A stretch of 64,000 bases of DNA from JAPOXR01 sp965199765 (GCA_965199765.1 CBDATC010000001.1:1054001-1118000); one strand, 5' to 3'; positions 34,350-44,190 are shown, counted from the stretch's first letter. Numbers and translations are program-made. Notes: generated from the sequence alone by a model not told the origin.

Positions 34350-35411
34350 CTAGCTCTCCCCCTGGATGCCAAGAAGAAGGGCATCTTTAGTCACGGCGCC
34401 GACCGGCTTGCCGTCACTCATGATGACCACAGGGTTGGCTTGATTGACAGCCAAGCCAATCAAGCGATCAAGATTGTCGTCTGGATCAGCCTGTGGACAA
34501 TCATCCAGCGGCGGCAGCTTGATCCCTTCGGCTTCAAGCTGCTGGATGGGTTTCATCACAGTGTGCGCATAGACCAGACGCAGCTTCGATATTCCAGCGA
34601 CAAAATCCTTGACGTAATCGTCAGCCGGTTGCGTCACAATTTCCTCTGGAGTGCCGGTCTGCACGATTTCGCCGTCTTTCATGATCGCGATGCGACTTCC
34701 CATGCGAATGGCTTCATCCAGATCGTGGGTAATGAACAAAGTGGTTTTCCTCATCGTTGCGGACAATTCCAGAAACTCATCCTGAAGCCCGCGGCGAATG
34801 AGTGGATCAAGCGCCGAGAACGGCTCGTCCATCAGCAGAATATCCGGATCCGCGGCTAGCGCCCGCGCCAAGCCCACGCGCTGCTGCATTCCCCCCGAAA
34901 GTTCGGTTGGATAACGGTCTCCGTAACCCTGAAGAGTGACCAGTTCGATCACCCGGTTGGCGACGCTTGTGCGGGTGAACGCATCCACGTTGCGCAGCTC
35001 TAGGGCAAAGGCGATATTTTCGCGCACGGTCCGATGCGGCAGCAGGGCCATGTTTTGGAAGACCATGCCAATCTTGTCGGCCCGCATGGCGCGCAGCGAT
35101 TCCGCATCCAGATCTCCGACATTGACTCCGTTGATCAGTATTTCGCCGGATGTCGGTTCGATCAAGCGATTGATGTGTCTTACCAACGTGGATTTTCCAG
35201 ACCCCGACAATCCCATAATGCAGAAAATTTCGCCTTCGCCTGCGCTGATTGAAACGTCGCGGACTCCCACAACGGCTGAAAATTCTTCAAGCACTTCCGC
35301 TTTGCTCAAGTTATCTTTCACCACCGCTTGGAGCGCTTCTTCTGCACGGCTGCCGAAAATCTTCCAGACGTTCCGCGTCTCGACCACACAGGATTGAGTG
35401 TCACTTGTCAC
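34350..35411 (-). CDS. proV: Glycine betaine/proline-type ABC transporter ATPase with CBS-like C-terminus (ProV)
   Basis: The product has 353 residues. Walker A GLSGSGKST, signature LSGGMQQRVGLARAL, Walker B ILLMDEPFSALD and switch His in FITHDLDEAIRMG are intact. The final about 100 residues (IGLAVNQANPVVIMSDGKPVG) resemble a single CBS-type segment, which senses ionic strength in OpuA/ProU. The start overlaps the upstream DUF1989-GcvT gene by four bases. The gene order ATPase-permease-binding protein is the ProU order. Confidence 0.9.
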   Translation of the reverse strand: MTSDTQSCVVETRNVWKIFGSRAEEALQAVVKDNLSKAEVLEEFSAVVGVRDVSISAGEGEIFCIMGLSGSGKSTLVRHINRLIEPTSGEILINGVNVGDLDAESLRAMRADKIGMVFQNMALLPHRTVRENIAFALELRNVDAFTRTSVANRVIELVTLQGYGDRYPTELSGGMQQRVGLARALAADPDILLMDEPFSALDPLIRRGLQDEFLELSATMRKTTLFITHDLDEAIRMGSRIAIMKDGEIVQTGTPEEIVTQPADDYVKDFVAGISKLRLVYAHTVMKPIQQLEAEGIKLPPLDDCPQADPDDNLDRLIGLAVNQANPVVIMSDGKPVGAVTKDALLLGIQGES

Positions 35412-37765
35412 GATCTTGGCTTCTCCTTTTTTGCATCGACGAACGGCAACGGCACCACTTTGGCGGCGAGGCGTTTCATCCGACCATCCATCTGTCCGAC
35501 CTCTAAAACTGTCCCATCGGTGGAATACTCAATACTCAGCCTTGCCATGGCAACGGAGCGTTCCAAGAACGGCGAGCGGGTCGCGGAGGTTACCATTCCG
35601 ACCTGCCGCTCGCCGTCAAAGACCGGAGCGTTGGTCAGGGGCACATCAATGGATTCAAATTCCAGCCCTTTCAGCCTTCGTCTTGGTTCGCGTTCGTTTC
35701 GTTCCAGCGCAGTCCGGCCAACAAAATCCGGCTTGCGGAAATCCACGGCGTGTCCCAACCCAGCTTCGAACGCATCAACGCTTGGGAGGAATTCGGCGCC
35801 GGCCGCCGCGAATCCGGCCTCGATCCGGAGTATGTCCAAGGCGGCGGTTCCCATCGGGGTTAACCCAAGGTCGGCTCCTTCCTCCATCAATATGTCCCAA
35901 ATTTTCAGTGCGCTGCTTCGCGCACAGAATATCTCATAACCGAGCTCACCTGTGTATCCGGTGCGGGACAAGAGAAACGGCTCTCCTTCCCGGTCCCTCA
36001 GCCGTGCCATGGTAACACCGAACCAGCGGAGCTGATCAAGGGCGGGGGCCTGCGGCGCTGTGAAGACGATTCTGCGCAGCAGATCCCGCGACCGCGGTCC
36101 CTGAAGCGCCAAGTTCGGCAGCGCGTTGCCCACATCATGCAGCCGCACTTGGTACCCATGCTTTTCGATCAATGCATCGAGCCACCGTCCGCTTTCTTCT
36201 GATCCGCAGCACCAGCGAAAAATGTGCGGCTCCAGTCGGAACAGCGTTCCATCGTCAATGACGCTTCCCACTTCGTCGCATAACAGTGCGTAAACGCCTC
36301 TCCAAACCGGGAGCTTGGCAACGTCTCGGGTCAGCGCTTTCTGAAGGAGCGGCTCGGCGTCGGGTCCGATGATGTCGAACTTACGCAGACCGCTCATATC
36401 CTGAATGGTCACCGCATTGCGGCATGCCCAGTATTCGCCGAGAGTCCCGAAAGAAGGATATGAAACCGGTGTCCACAGGTCACGGGCAGGCGCAAAGTCG
36501 TTGGTCAGCTTTACGGTGCGCGCTTGGAATGGTGTTTCCTGACTTACCTGCAACGGCCCATCCTCTTTCGCCCGGTATCCGACTGAGCGGCGAATAGCAG
36601 ACTCTGCGCTATAAATGCGAACATGGATATCGGTTGGATTCCACCCGTTAATCGGATCGATATCGTCAGGGCAAGCGGTGCTTACGCATATCAGAGGCTC
36701 GACCGCTTGCATCACCACGAAGTCACCGGGTCTGCTATGGGATTCCTCTGTCCGCAGCTGGAGATGTTCGTCCACCCACGTGTTCCAGAAAAAATTGATC
36801 GCCGGCCATGCAACACGGGGTTTCACACCGTAGGGCGACAGCGCCTCCGAGATATTGTCGGAACAATTCACGTGGCCTGGGAAACCGCGCTCCTCATACC
36901 CTCTGGCCGTGCAGGCCAATCCGAAGGTGTCGTGCCGACCGCAAGTGTCCTGCACAACGCGGAGCAAAGGACGCATTTCAGCGTCAAAAAACTTATCGAA
37001 CAGCCCAGGCGCCGGATAGGCTCTTCGGACCATGCTCCGTGTTGCCGTGCTGTCGACGAAGAGCTCTACACCATGATCAACGGCCCGTTGACGACAGGCC
37101 TGAAAATCTGAACATTGCTGTCCTTCCACATCAATGATCTGAACAAATTCTCCTTCGTTGACCTCGTAAGCCGCGGCGGTGCCGCGCTCGACGGTGAATT
37201 CGTCACGAATCCGACCCAGAGGCTCCGGCAGCGCGCCAAACCGCGAATCATTCGACCGATGAATGATGCTCACCGCATCCGATGCGCTGCCGCCGACCAG
37301 ACCGCCAAGCTCAGCCTCGTTTACAAACCAAGCTGTGCATGCTTCCGAGGCTCTCAGTATGGCGCGGCCTTCGTCATCGAAGAGCAATCGGCAAACCGCA
37401 AGATCAGCGGGTATCCCGCCATTTGCGTCAATCCAACCATCCAGTTCCTCACTGCAGAACAGATTCCGATTGAGTTTGAACTTTGCGCGGAGGCTAAATC
37501 GTTCAGGCGCTTCCGCGCCGTCTTCCGCCAAAATAAGCACTGAAACACAGGGCTTCGCGCCCGCCGCGTCAACCGAGAGCAGGTCACCCGCTCTTGTTTC
37601 TATTCTGATGGCTTGGCGGGGTTCTACCGCGTGGCTGCTGACGTGACTAAAGTTTGGAAATCCAACGAACCTTCGCCCGCGTTCCATGTGACCGATATTG
37701 GTGAATTCACGAATAACTTTTCGGCCTAGCAACCGGTACCCCCCTTCCGTTTGCAATTCCTCCAA
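35408..37765 (-). CDS. DUF1989 - aminomethyltransferase (GcvT) fusion in the betaine uptake operon
   Basis: The product has up to 785 residues. Residues about 175-395 match the DUF1989/urea-carboxylase-associated pattern (GTAAAYEVNEGEFVQIIDVEGQQ, CSDNISEALSPYGV). Residues about 410-785 form a folate-dependent GcvT domain (FGTLGEYWACRNAVTIQDMSGL, RTGYTGELGYEIF, GTAALDILRIEAGF). The first 170 residues are of uncertain nature, and the start is uncertain: TTG at 37763-37765 is used, but a TTG about 30 bases further in is better placed behind a GGAAGGGGGG site. GcvT relatives demethylate glycine, dimethylglycine, sarcosine or DMSP, so it may demethylate the imported compound. It overlaps the proV-type gene. 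Confidence 0.82.
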   Translation of the reverse strand: MEELQTEGGYRLLGRKVIREFTNIGHMERGRRFVGFPNFSHVSSHAVEPRQAIRIETRAGDLLSVDAAGAKPCVSVLILAEDGAEAPERFSLRAKFKLNRNLFCSEELDGWIDANGGIPADLAVCRLLFDDEGRAILRASEACTAWFVNEAELGGLVGGSASDAVSIIHRSNDSRFGALPEPLGRIRDEFTVERGTAAAYEVNEGEFVQIIDVEGQQCSDFQACRQRAVDHGVELFVDSTATRSMVRRAYPAPGLFDKFFDAEMRPLLRVVQDTCGRHDTFGLACTARGYEERGFPGHVNCSDNISEALSPYGVKPRVAWPAINFFWNTWVDEHLQLRTEESHSRPGDFVVMQAVEPLICVSTACPDDIDPINGWNPTDIHVRIYSAESAIRRSVGYRAKEDGPLQVSQETPFQARTVKLTNDFAPARDLWTPVSYPSFGTLGEYWACRNAVTIQDMSGLRKFDIIGPDAEPLLQKALTRDVAKLPVWRGVYALLCDEVGSVIDDGTLFRLEPHIFRWCCGSEESGRWLDALIEKHGYQVRLHDVGNALPNLALQGPRSRDLLRRIVFTAPQAPALDQLRWFGVTMARLRDREGEPFLLSRTGYTGELGYEIFCARSSALKIWDILMEEGADLGLTPMGTAALDILRIEAGFAAAGAEFLPSVDAFEAGLGHAVDFRKPDFVGRTALERNEREPRRRLKGLEFESIDVPLTNAPVFDGERQVGMVTSATRSPFLERSVAMARLSIEYSTDGTVLEVGQMDGRMKRLAAKVVPLPFVDAKKEKPRS

Positions 37766-38137
37766 CAGCCAATATGTCTAATGTCGGTTAGCTTAACGTG
37801 TCAACATGGTACTTAAACTTATGACAGTTTCTAAGCGCATTACGACTAACGTTGATCGGTTCTTGAAACGGTAGTGTCCAGAATCTTTCGCACTTTCCAT
37901 CATGCAACGGCGGCTCCGTTATGTTGAAGTTTCATCTCCCGCAGCGGATTCATATACATTCGCTTGCTCCACTGCGTGTCGGGATAACGTATGGAATCTT
38001 TCGCGCATTTGCTTCTGCTGGTGGTTCCTTTCGGACAGAGGGTCTCCCGAAAGCCTTCAGCGGTCACGCCAATGGCAGCCAGAAGCGCTGCGCTTTACCT
38101 GCCCTTCTGCCAATCATGACGACAAGAAAGCTCTGAA
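37766..38137. other. Intergenic region carrying one copy of the 63-bp repeat
   Basis: No gene is supported here. It should contain the promoter of the betaine operon and the terminator of the sugar ABC operon. One long, terminus-like repeat (37870-37932) lies in it. A CTTTCGG ... CCCGAAAG pairing near 38030-38056 could form a weak hairpin. Confidence 0.4.
37870..37932 (+). repeat. 63-bp repeat, copy 1 (possible insertion-sequence terminus)
   Basis: The sequence opens with GGTAGTGTCCAGAATCTTTC and shares 60 of 63 bases with copy 2 at 44282-44344 in the same orientation. Its first 43 bases share 41 with copy 3 at 53495-53537 in opposite orientation. The common part starts at the same outer base each time, as expected for a transposon end. 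Confidence 0.6.
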
Positions 38138-39202
38138 TCACTCCGAAATCACAACACCGTCTCTGTCAAACAACTGCAAACTGTCATGCGCAAATCTTAT
38201 GTGAATGTCGTCTCCAGGTTCAATCGCGGAGGGTGGAGCACGAATTGTCAATGGCGCATCAGATGCTTCGGTCTGAAGATACAGCATCATTTCCGCACCC
38301 AGCTTTTCGACAATCTCCACGGTTGCCGGGAGATCCGATTGCGCGCGGCCGCAAATCGCAATGTGTTCGGGACGAATGCCGAGAAGCACGGCTCTCTCTT
38401 TCTGCTGATGCCGAAAGCGGGGCAATTCCAGAACCCGTGAACCTAACCGTATGCCGTTGACGTCGCAGGAAACCTCGAGAAAGTTCATGGCGGGCGATCC
38501 AATAAACCCTGCAACAAACTTATTGGCCGGACGCTCATAGAGTTCAAGCGGTGAACCGACCTGCTCAATTCGGCCTGCATTCATCACGATAATTCGATCC
38601 GCGAGAGTCATGGCTTCGGTCTGGTCGTGCGTTACATAAATCATGGTTGCGCCCAACCGCTTATGCAGACGGGCAAGTTCAAGACGCATGATAACCCGAA
38701 GCGCGGCATCCAAATTAGATAAGGGCTCGTCGAACAAGAAAACTTTTGGATCGCGGATGATCGAACGGCCGATCGCTACGCGCTGACGTTGGCCGCCGGA
38801 CAGCTGGCGCGGTTTTCGTTCGAGCAGATCTTCTACGCGCAGAATGCGCGCCGTCTCCAGCACGCGTTCTTTGATCTCAGGCTTTGCAACTCCAGCCAAG
38901 CGCAAACCAAAACCGATGTTGTCTTCAACCGTCAGATGCGGAAAGAGCGCATAGGACTGGAACACCATCGCGACTCCCCTCCGCGACGGCCGCTCCCTTG
39001 TTACGTTAATATCATCAATGAATATCTGGCCGTCCGTTATTTCATCCAATCCTGTGATCAATCGAAGCAACGTCGACTTGCCGCAGCCAGACGGTCCGAC
39101 AATGACCACAAACTCGCCATGCGCCACCTTGAAGTCAACACAATCAATGACTTCGGTTGTGCCAAAGCTTTTGCTGACACGGCGCAATTCGATTTCACCC
39201 AT
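38138..39202 (-). CDS. Sugar ABC transporter ATPase (UgpC/MalK type)
   Basis: The product has 354 residues. Walker A GPSGCGKST, Q-loop VFQSYALFPH, signature LSGGQRQRVAIGRSI, Walker B VFLFDEPLSNLDAALR and His in VTHDQTEAM are intact. The C-terminal OB-fold region (FVAGFIGSPAMNFLEV, LGIRPEHIAICG) is of the UgpC/MalK type. It is the last gene of a leftward operon for a sugar or sugar-phosphate transporter. Confidence 0.92.
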   Translation of the reverse strand: MGEIELRRVSKSFGTTEVIDCVDFKVAHGEFVVIVGPSGCGKSTLLRLITGLDEITDGQIFIDDINVTRERPSRRGVAMVFQSYALFPHLTVEDNIGFGLRLAGVAKPEIKERVLETARILRVEDLLERKPRQLSGGQRQRVAIGRSIIRDPKVFLFDEPLSNLDAALRVIMRLELARLHKRLGATMIYVTHDQTEAMTLADRIIVMNAGRIEQVGSPLELYERPANKFVAGFIGSPAMNFLEVSCDVNGIRLGSRVLELPRFRHQQKERAVLLGIRPEHIAICGRAQSDLPATVEIVEKLGAEMMLYLQTEASDAPLTIRAPPSAIEPGDDIHIRFAHDSLQLFDRDGVVISE

Positions 39203-39205
39203 GAT

Positions 39206-40063
39206 TTAGCCTTTTACCGCTCCCATGGTCATGCCTTTAATGAAGTAGCGCTGAAAAAACAGAAAAACGACGAGCGTCGGCAAGCTCGCGACCAATGAAA
39301 GGGCTCCCTGCACACCGTATGCGACTGTGTATTGCCCTTTAAGATTGACGATTCCAATCATGATGGTGCGCTTCTCATCCGAATTGGTGAAAATCAACGG
39401 CCACAGGAAATCGTTCCAGATCCACGTGAATTGCAAAGTTGCCAGCACAGCGAGCGCAGGAAGACTGAGAGGCAGGGCGACTTTGGTCAATACCTGCCAC
39501 TCATTCGCGCCTTCAAGGATTGCCGCTTCCCGCAGAGCATTAGGAACGGTTGCGAAGAAATTCCGCATTAACAGTGTGCAGATCGGAATCCCAAGCGCGG
39601 TATGGACAATGATTATCGGCCAAAGCGTGTCAATAAGACCCACGCTGTTGAACAGCCTGAACAGCGGAATCAAGATAACTTGTGGAGGGAAAAACATGCC
39701 GGAAATCACTGCAAGAAACAGAATCTCGCTGTTGCGAAACGGGAGTTTTGAAAAAACGTAACCGGCCAAAATCCCGAGAAAGATTGACGCGGCTGTCGCT
39801 GGTATCGTGACCAAAAGCGTATTCAAGAGATAGCGGTGCACCGAAGAATTGAACAAAGCTTCGGCGTAATTGCCCAAATACAGGGTTTCCGGCATCGTCC
39901 AGAGCTGGCCGAGAGCAATGTCTCTCGTCGTTTTGATCGACGAAAGGAGCACACCGACCGTTGGCGCCAAAAACAACAGCGCAAGAAAAAACAGACACAC
40001 AAAAATCGCCGCCGGCCATGGATTGAAGCCCATGTTCCAAGCGATCTGCCCCGGCCTAGCCAT
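39206..40063 (-). CDS. Sugar ABC transporter permease (UgpE/MalG type)
   Basis: The product has 285 residues with six helices. The EAA loop PNALREAAILEGANEWQVLTK-LPLSLP is characteristic of the carbohydrate-uptake class. Its start overlaps the end of the partner permease by 8 bases. It lies 3 bases before the ATPase gene. Confidence 0.9.
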   Translation of the reverse strand: MARPGQIAWNMGFNPWPAAIFVCLFFLALLFLAPTVGVLLSSIKTTRDIALGQLWTMPETLYLGNYAEALFNSSVHRYLLNTLLVTIPATAASIFLGILAGYVFSKLPFRNSEILFLAVISGMFFPPQVILIPLFRLFNSVGLIDTLWPIIIVHTALGIPICTLLMRNFFATVPNALREAAILEGANEWQVLTKVALPLSLPALAVLATLQFTWIWNDFLWPLIFTNSDEKRTIMIGIVNLKGQYTVAYGVQGALSLVASLPTLVVFLFFQRYFIKGMTMGAVKG

Positions 40064-40937
40064 AGATTTCGTCGAGCTTCTTGAGTTGACGGAAATAAAT
40101 TCGAATTATGGTTAAAGCCAGCAGAAACAACACAACCGCGATCGCGCTGCCATATCCCATCAAATATTTTTTGAACGATTCATTATACATATGCATTGCC
40201 AGCGTGTCCGATGAATGAAACGGACCTCCGCCGGTCATGATATAAAGGATGTCAAAACCCTTTAGCGAGTTGATCACGCTCAAAGCGATCACAACAACGG
40301 TTGCCGGTGTCAAAAGTGGAATGATGATGATGCGGATTCGCTGCCAAAAACTCGCGCCCTCTATCTCGCAGACCTCCAAAAGATCGTCGGGAATTGACGT
40401 CAGGCCAGCAAGGTAAATTACCATTGATAACCCTGTCTGCTGCCAAGACCACGCGACGATGACTGACCCGAGGGATGTTTCAGGCATTGCCAGCCATGCG
40501 AAACGGGGAGGTTCTTCGGTAACGAGTCCGATAACTGTATTCAGCAAGCCCCAGTCCTGCTGATAAATCCAAATCCAGATTTGACCGACCACCACAGCCG
40601 ACAGGCAAATCGGCAGATAGAAGATTGTTTTAAAAATCGTGCTTCCCGGCACGTGACGGTCGATCAACAGCGCCAATCCAAGTCCCAATAGAGTTGGCAA
40701 CAAGATCGCGGCAATCATCCAGATTGCCGTATTGACGACCGCATTCAGGAACAGTTTGTCGGTGATGATTTTCGCGTAATTGGAAAATCCCACAAAATCA
40801 AAATTTGGATCAAACCCGTTCCAATTGGTAAAACTGTAATAGAATGAACTGAAAAGTGGATAAACCACGAAAAGGCAAAACACGAAAACAGGCGGCGCTA
40901 AGAGGACGATGCGCCAAAACCATGCGCTCTTCGCCAT
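40056..40937 (-). CDS. Sugar ABC transporter permease (UgpA/MalF type)
   Basis: The product has 293 residues with six helices. The N-terminal FYYSFTNWNGFDPNFDFVGF and the EAA loop DDLLEVCEIEGASFWQRIRIIIIPLL are typical of the CUT1 carbohydrate class; the canonical EAA is here EVCEIEGA. It follows the binding-protein gene after a 68-base gap containing a strong hairpin. Confidence 0.9.
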   Translation of the reverse strand: MAKSAWFWRIVLLAPPVFVFCLFVVYPLFSSFYYSFTNWNGFDPNFDFVGFSNYAKIITDKLFLNAVVNTAIWMIAAILLPTLLGLGLALLIDRHVPGSTIFKTIFYLPICLSAVVVGQIWIWIYQQDWGLLNTVIGLVTEEPPRFAWLAMPETSLGSVIVAWSWQQTGLSMVIYLAGLTSIPDDLLEVCEIEGASFWQRIRIIIIPLLTPATVVVIALSVINSLKGFDILYIMTGGGPFHSSDTLAMHMYNESFKKYLMGYGSAIAVVLFLLALTIIRIYFRQLKKLDEIYG

Positions 40938-40967
40938 ATTTCGAAGCGCCGTTTTGAATCCGCGTCA

Positions 40968-40990
40968 GGCGCGGGATGAAATCCCGCGCC
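40968..40990 (-). promoter_or_regulatory. Intercistronic hairpin between sugar-binding-protein and permease genes
   Basis: GGCGCGGGAT and ATCCCGCGCC form a perfect 10-bp stem with a 3-base loop and no T run. Such stems usually protect the upstream binding-protein mRNA from 3' decay and so raise its level over the permeases. Confidence 0.6.
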
Positions 40991-41005
40991 AGAATCATTC
41001 AGTTC

Positions 41006-42274
41006 TTAGTTCCCAAAAGCAGCCGCGGCGGCAACTTGAGCGTCGGCAAGGATCTGTTCGTATTGCGAGGGGTCATCCATGAACTGCGCGAACATCGAAA
41101 GACCCACCTCGGCTACCGGAGGCGGAGTGGCCAAATCATAATTGAAGGCAAAGGCTTCCGCCGCCGCCACAGCCGCTGAGGCCTTCTGCATCACTGAAGT
41201 GTAAACCGAAGGATCCACATTCACATTTCCAGACAGCGCGCCTTGAACGCTGGCCCATTTGACCTGTGCGTCAACATTTTTGATGAAGTAGGCCAGCCAA
41301 GCTTCAGCGCCTGCTTGGTTTTGAACATTTGAGGAAATTACCCATCCATCGACCGGACCGACCACCGCATTCGGAACACCCGCTGTGATCTCCGGAAACT
41401 CGAAGAAATCATAGTCATCGCCGGGCACGAGACCAAGACCGTTCCAGTAGCCTGTGATCCATGTGCCCATTAAGGTCATGGCGGCTTCCCCGCGCGCAAC
41501 CCGGTCAGATGCATCGGTCCATGTGTCAGCATTGGCATTGGGAACAAAATAGCCGTTATCGACCAGATCCTTCCACATGGACATGGCTGTCTTAACCTCA
41601 TTGTCCTCATAGGATGCGGTGCCGTTCATCAGCGCGTCACGATAATCGGGGCCAGCCGTCCGCAAAATCAGATAGTCGAACCAGAATTGGGCCGGCCAGC
41701 GATTTTTGGATCCCAAAGCAATCGGCGTGATTCCCATCCCTTTGAGTTTTTCACACAGTTCCAGAAATCCTTCCCAGTCGGTCGGAAATTCCGTCACCCC
41801 TGCGCTTTCCATGACCTGCGTATTATAAAACATGCCAGCATAATGATAGCCTGCTGGGATAAGGTAGCGCCTGCCATTGTAAAGTGTTGCGCTGTCTGCA
41901 AGCGACTTTGCGATAACATCGTCCATCCCTTCAGCCGCCCACATTCCATCAATCGGCGATAAGCTGCCGGAATCAACAACGAATTGCACCCTGGCTCCAG
42001 CCCAATAGCTGAACACGTCAGGCAAACTGTTGCCTGCCGCTCTAACAAGTATATCAGTCTTGAAGTCTTCATGACCAACCGGGCTGTCTTTCATCATATG
42101 GCCCGATTCTTCCGCAAAGCTCGCGGAAATTTCATCAATCGCAGCTTTGCCGAGTTCCCCGGAAAAGTAGTGGCTGATTGTGACATCGCCTTCCGCGCTT
42201 GCGGCGCCAATCGATGCCAAGGCGATCGGTGCGCTGAGAATCGCGCCCAACACGCAGTTGCTTCGCAAAGTCAT
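41006..42274 (-). CDS. Sugar ABC transporter solute-binding protein (family 1)
   Basis: The product has 422 residues with a signal peptide (MTLRSNCVLGAILSAPIA ... GAASAEG). The family-1 binding fold is suggested by VTISHYFSGELGKAAIDEI, AAGNSLPDVFSYWAGARV, YNTQVMESAGVTEFPTDWEG and GEAAMTLMGTWITGYW. It heads the leftward operon with two permeases and an ATPase. Its substrate is probably an oligosaccharide, sugar acid or polyol, consistent with the neighbouring dehydrogenase and enolase-superfamily genes. Confidence 0.88.
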   Translation of the reverse strand: MTLRSNCVLGAILSAPIALASIGAASAEGDVTISHYFSGELGKAAIDEISASFAEESGHMMKDSPVGHEDFKTDILVRAAGNSLPDVFSYWAGARVQFVVDSGSLSPIDGMWAAEGMDDVIAKSLADSATLYNGRRYLIPAGYHYAGMFYNTQVMESAGVTEFPTDWEGFLELCEKLKGMGITPIALGSKNRWPAQFWFDYLILRTAGPDYRDALMNGTASYEDNEVKTAMSMWKDLVDNGYFVPNANADTWTDASDRVARGEAAMTLMGTWITGYWNGLGLVPGDDYDFFEFPEITAGVPNAVVGPVDGWVISSNVQNQAGAEAWLAYFIKNVDAQVKWASVQGALSGNVNVDPSVYTSVMQKASAAVAAAEAFAFNYDLATPPPVAEVGLSMFAQFMDDPSQYEQILADAQVAAAAAFGN

Positions 42275-43116
42275 ATTTTATCCTCCTTCTGTCAGTCTGT
42301 AGGACGGCTTCCATTGTTGCACAGAATCTTGAATCTTCAAACAAATTTCTGACACGAATGTTAAGTCACAGAGTGCCGTCCCGAAGATTGGGACCTATCA
42401 CTTCATAAGCTGCCTCGGTTATTGGATCTGTTTTTTCAGGCCTCCACAGGCGGATGCCAACAGTCCAGTCGTGTTGAAATGCGAGCAGCCCTGACAGATG
42501 GGAGCGAGGCGGACTTTGCTGATCAACCGGACTTCGCACAAGTGGAAGGATATTCTGCATTAAAATCAATCGGTTACGCATGATGTGCGCGGCGGTTTGG
42601 CTTTGATGTTGGGTGGGGTTGACAGCAGAACGCGCATGATTGACGCTGTGATTGAGAGCGTTGAAATTCTTGACGACGGGGCGTTTGATGCGGATTAAGG
42701 CGAGGTGGAGAGAGCGGTTAGCGGGTCGATCGCCAAGGAGCGCATCGATGCGAGGGACGATTTAGCGAGGGGATATCCGTCGAATCCGTTGACTGCAGAG
42801 CATATTCTGAATGGGATTGAGGATTTTGGTGTTTTTTTGGTCTGTGGTCAGCGCGTGCGGTCCGGGGATTGACGTGATTGCGGAGGCGGCTGATGCGGCG
42901 CGACTTGAAGCGGTCTGAGGCAAAGCGGTGGTCCAACCACAAATGGAGGCTGAAATTTCTATACATGGTTGTGGACAAGAAGACTAAGCTGTTCCCGTTT
43001 CAACTGAAGGGCTTATAGGAGGGTCACCATGAAAACCGCTGCGTTTGTTCTTTACTTCCCTGTCCGGAAAGACGGGGTCTGATTGTGTATTTGATCCCGT
43101 AGTGTCGGTGCTCAGC
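42275..43116. other. 842-base region without an intact gene between two divergent units
   Basis: It must hold the promoters of the leftward sugar operon and the rightward dehydrogenase gene. A 71-codon leftward frame ending at 42366 has no family character. A decayed reading frame lies at 42636-42872. Codon-like GC pattern and broken frames suggest a former gene. Confidence 0.4.
42636..42872 (+). pseudogene. Decayed reading frame with an in-frame TAA
   Basis: From the ATG at 42636 the frame reads IESVEILDDGAFDAD, meets TAA at 42696, and continues in the same frame as ERAVSGSIAKERIDARDDLA then YPSNPLTAEHILNGIEDFGV up to TGA at 42870. Both parts look like protein, so a single gene broken by a nonsense mutation is likely. 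The family is not recognised. Confidence 0.4.
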
Positions 43117-44190
43117 ATGTCGAACAAGACAATCGGAGTTGGCATCGCAGGAACAGGAAGAATTTCTGACCTGCATGTCCTTGAATATCTCCGGAATCCA
43201 GGTGCCAATATCGTCGCATTATGCGATGTCGATGCTGAAGCCGCGCGGGCCAAAACTGCGGCATGGCAGCTGGATTCGATCTTCGTTACCGATGATTTTT
43301 CCGCGCTTCTGGCACGACAGGATGTCGACCTTGTTGAAATTCTTGTTCCGCATCATTTGCATATGTCTTTCGCCTTGAAAGCGGTCGAGGCGGGAAAGGC
43401 TGTTTCTCTCCAAAAACCGATGGGCCTGAGCATGCATGAAGCAGACCGGATTGTTGAGGCTGCGGAATCGTCGGAACGACCCTTCAAGGTGTTCGAAAAT
43501 TTTGTCTTCTTTCCTCCTGTCGCACTGGCCTCGAAGCTTGTTTCAGAAGGCGCCATCGGCGAGCCGCTGTCGATTCGGTTGAAGAGTAATCCAGGAACAG
43601 GAAAAAACGCTTGGGACGTGCCGGCTCATGCCGAGGCTTGGCGGCAAACACAGACCAAGGCAGGAGGAGGACCGCTGGTTTTCGACGACGGCCATCACAA
43701 ATTTGCCATTGCTTGGCACTTCATGGGCAATCCAGAGCAGGTTCATGCCTTCATTGGTCGGAGCAAACGGCCCGGTGGAATTTTCTTTGACGCTCAGTCG
43801 ATCATTTCATTTCGTTTTCCGAACAATCGGATCGGCAATCTTGAAGTTGTATATTCGCCTGAACTTGAAATTCAGACGCGGCATTACGCGCAGGATGATC
43901 GCGTGGAAATCACCGGCACCAAGGGTGTGATCTGGATCAATTGCGGTCATGGCCGGATCGGCGAAACACCACCCGTCGCTCTTTATCGGGACAGCCAGTA
44001 TCGGGAATTCGGTGATGTTGAAACCGGCTGGGAACAAAGTTTCATATTGTCCACGCGCCACTTCATCAAAGTTCTTTCAGAAGGCGGTCGACCTATCTTA
44101 ACCGCCAGAGAGGGCCGGCAAGTGCTTCGCTTCGCATTGGCGGCAGAGCAATCGGCGGCAGAGGGACGGGCCATCAGCATGACTGCGTAA
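43117..44190 (+). CDS. Gfo/Idh/MocA-family sugar dehydrogenase
   Basis: The ATG at 43117 starts 357 residues; an upstream 24-codon extension has no family character. The N-terminal Rossmann motif GVGIAGTGRISDLHVLEYL and ALCDVDAEAARA bind NAD(P). The usual catalytic EKP is here QKP (SLQKPMGLSMHEAD), and the conserved DxGxH-like site appears as FDDGHHKFAIAWH. It probably oxidises a sugar or inositol-like compound taken up by the adjacent ABC transporter. The Glu-to-Gln change in the EKP motif may affect catalysis. Confidence 0.87.
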   Translation: MSNKTIGVGIAGTGRISDLHVLEYLRNPGANIVALCDVDAEAARAKTAAWQLDSIFVTDDFSALLARQDVDLVEILVPHHLHMSFALKAVEAGKAVSLQKPMGLSMHEADRIVEAAESSERPFKVFENFVFFPPVALASKLVSEGAIGEPLSIRLKSNPGTGKNAWDVPAHAEAWRQTQTKAGGGPLVFDDGHHKFAIAWHFMGNPEQVHAFIGRSKRPGGIFFDAQSIISFRFPNNRIGNLEVVYSPELEIQTRHYAQDDRVEITGTKGVIWINCGHGRIGETPPVALYRDSQYREFGDVETGWEQSFILSTRHFIKVLSEGGRPILTAREGRQVLRFALAAEQSAAEGRAISMTA

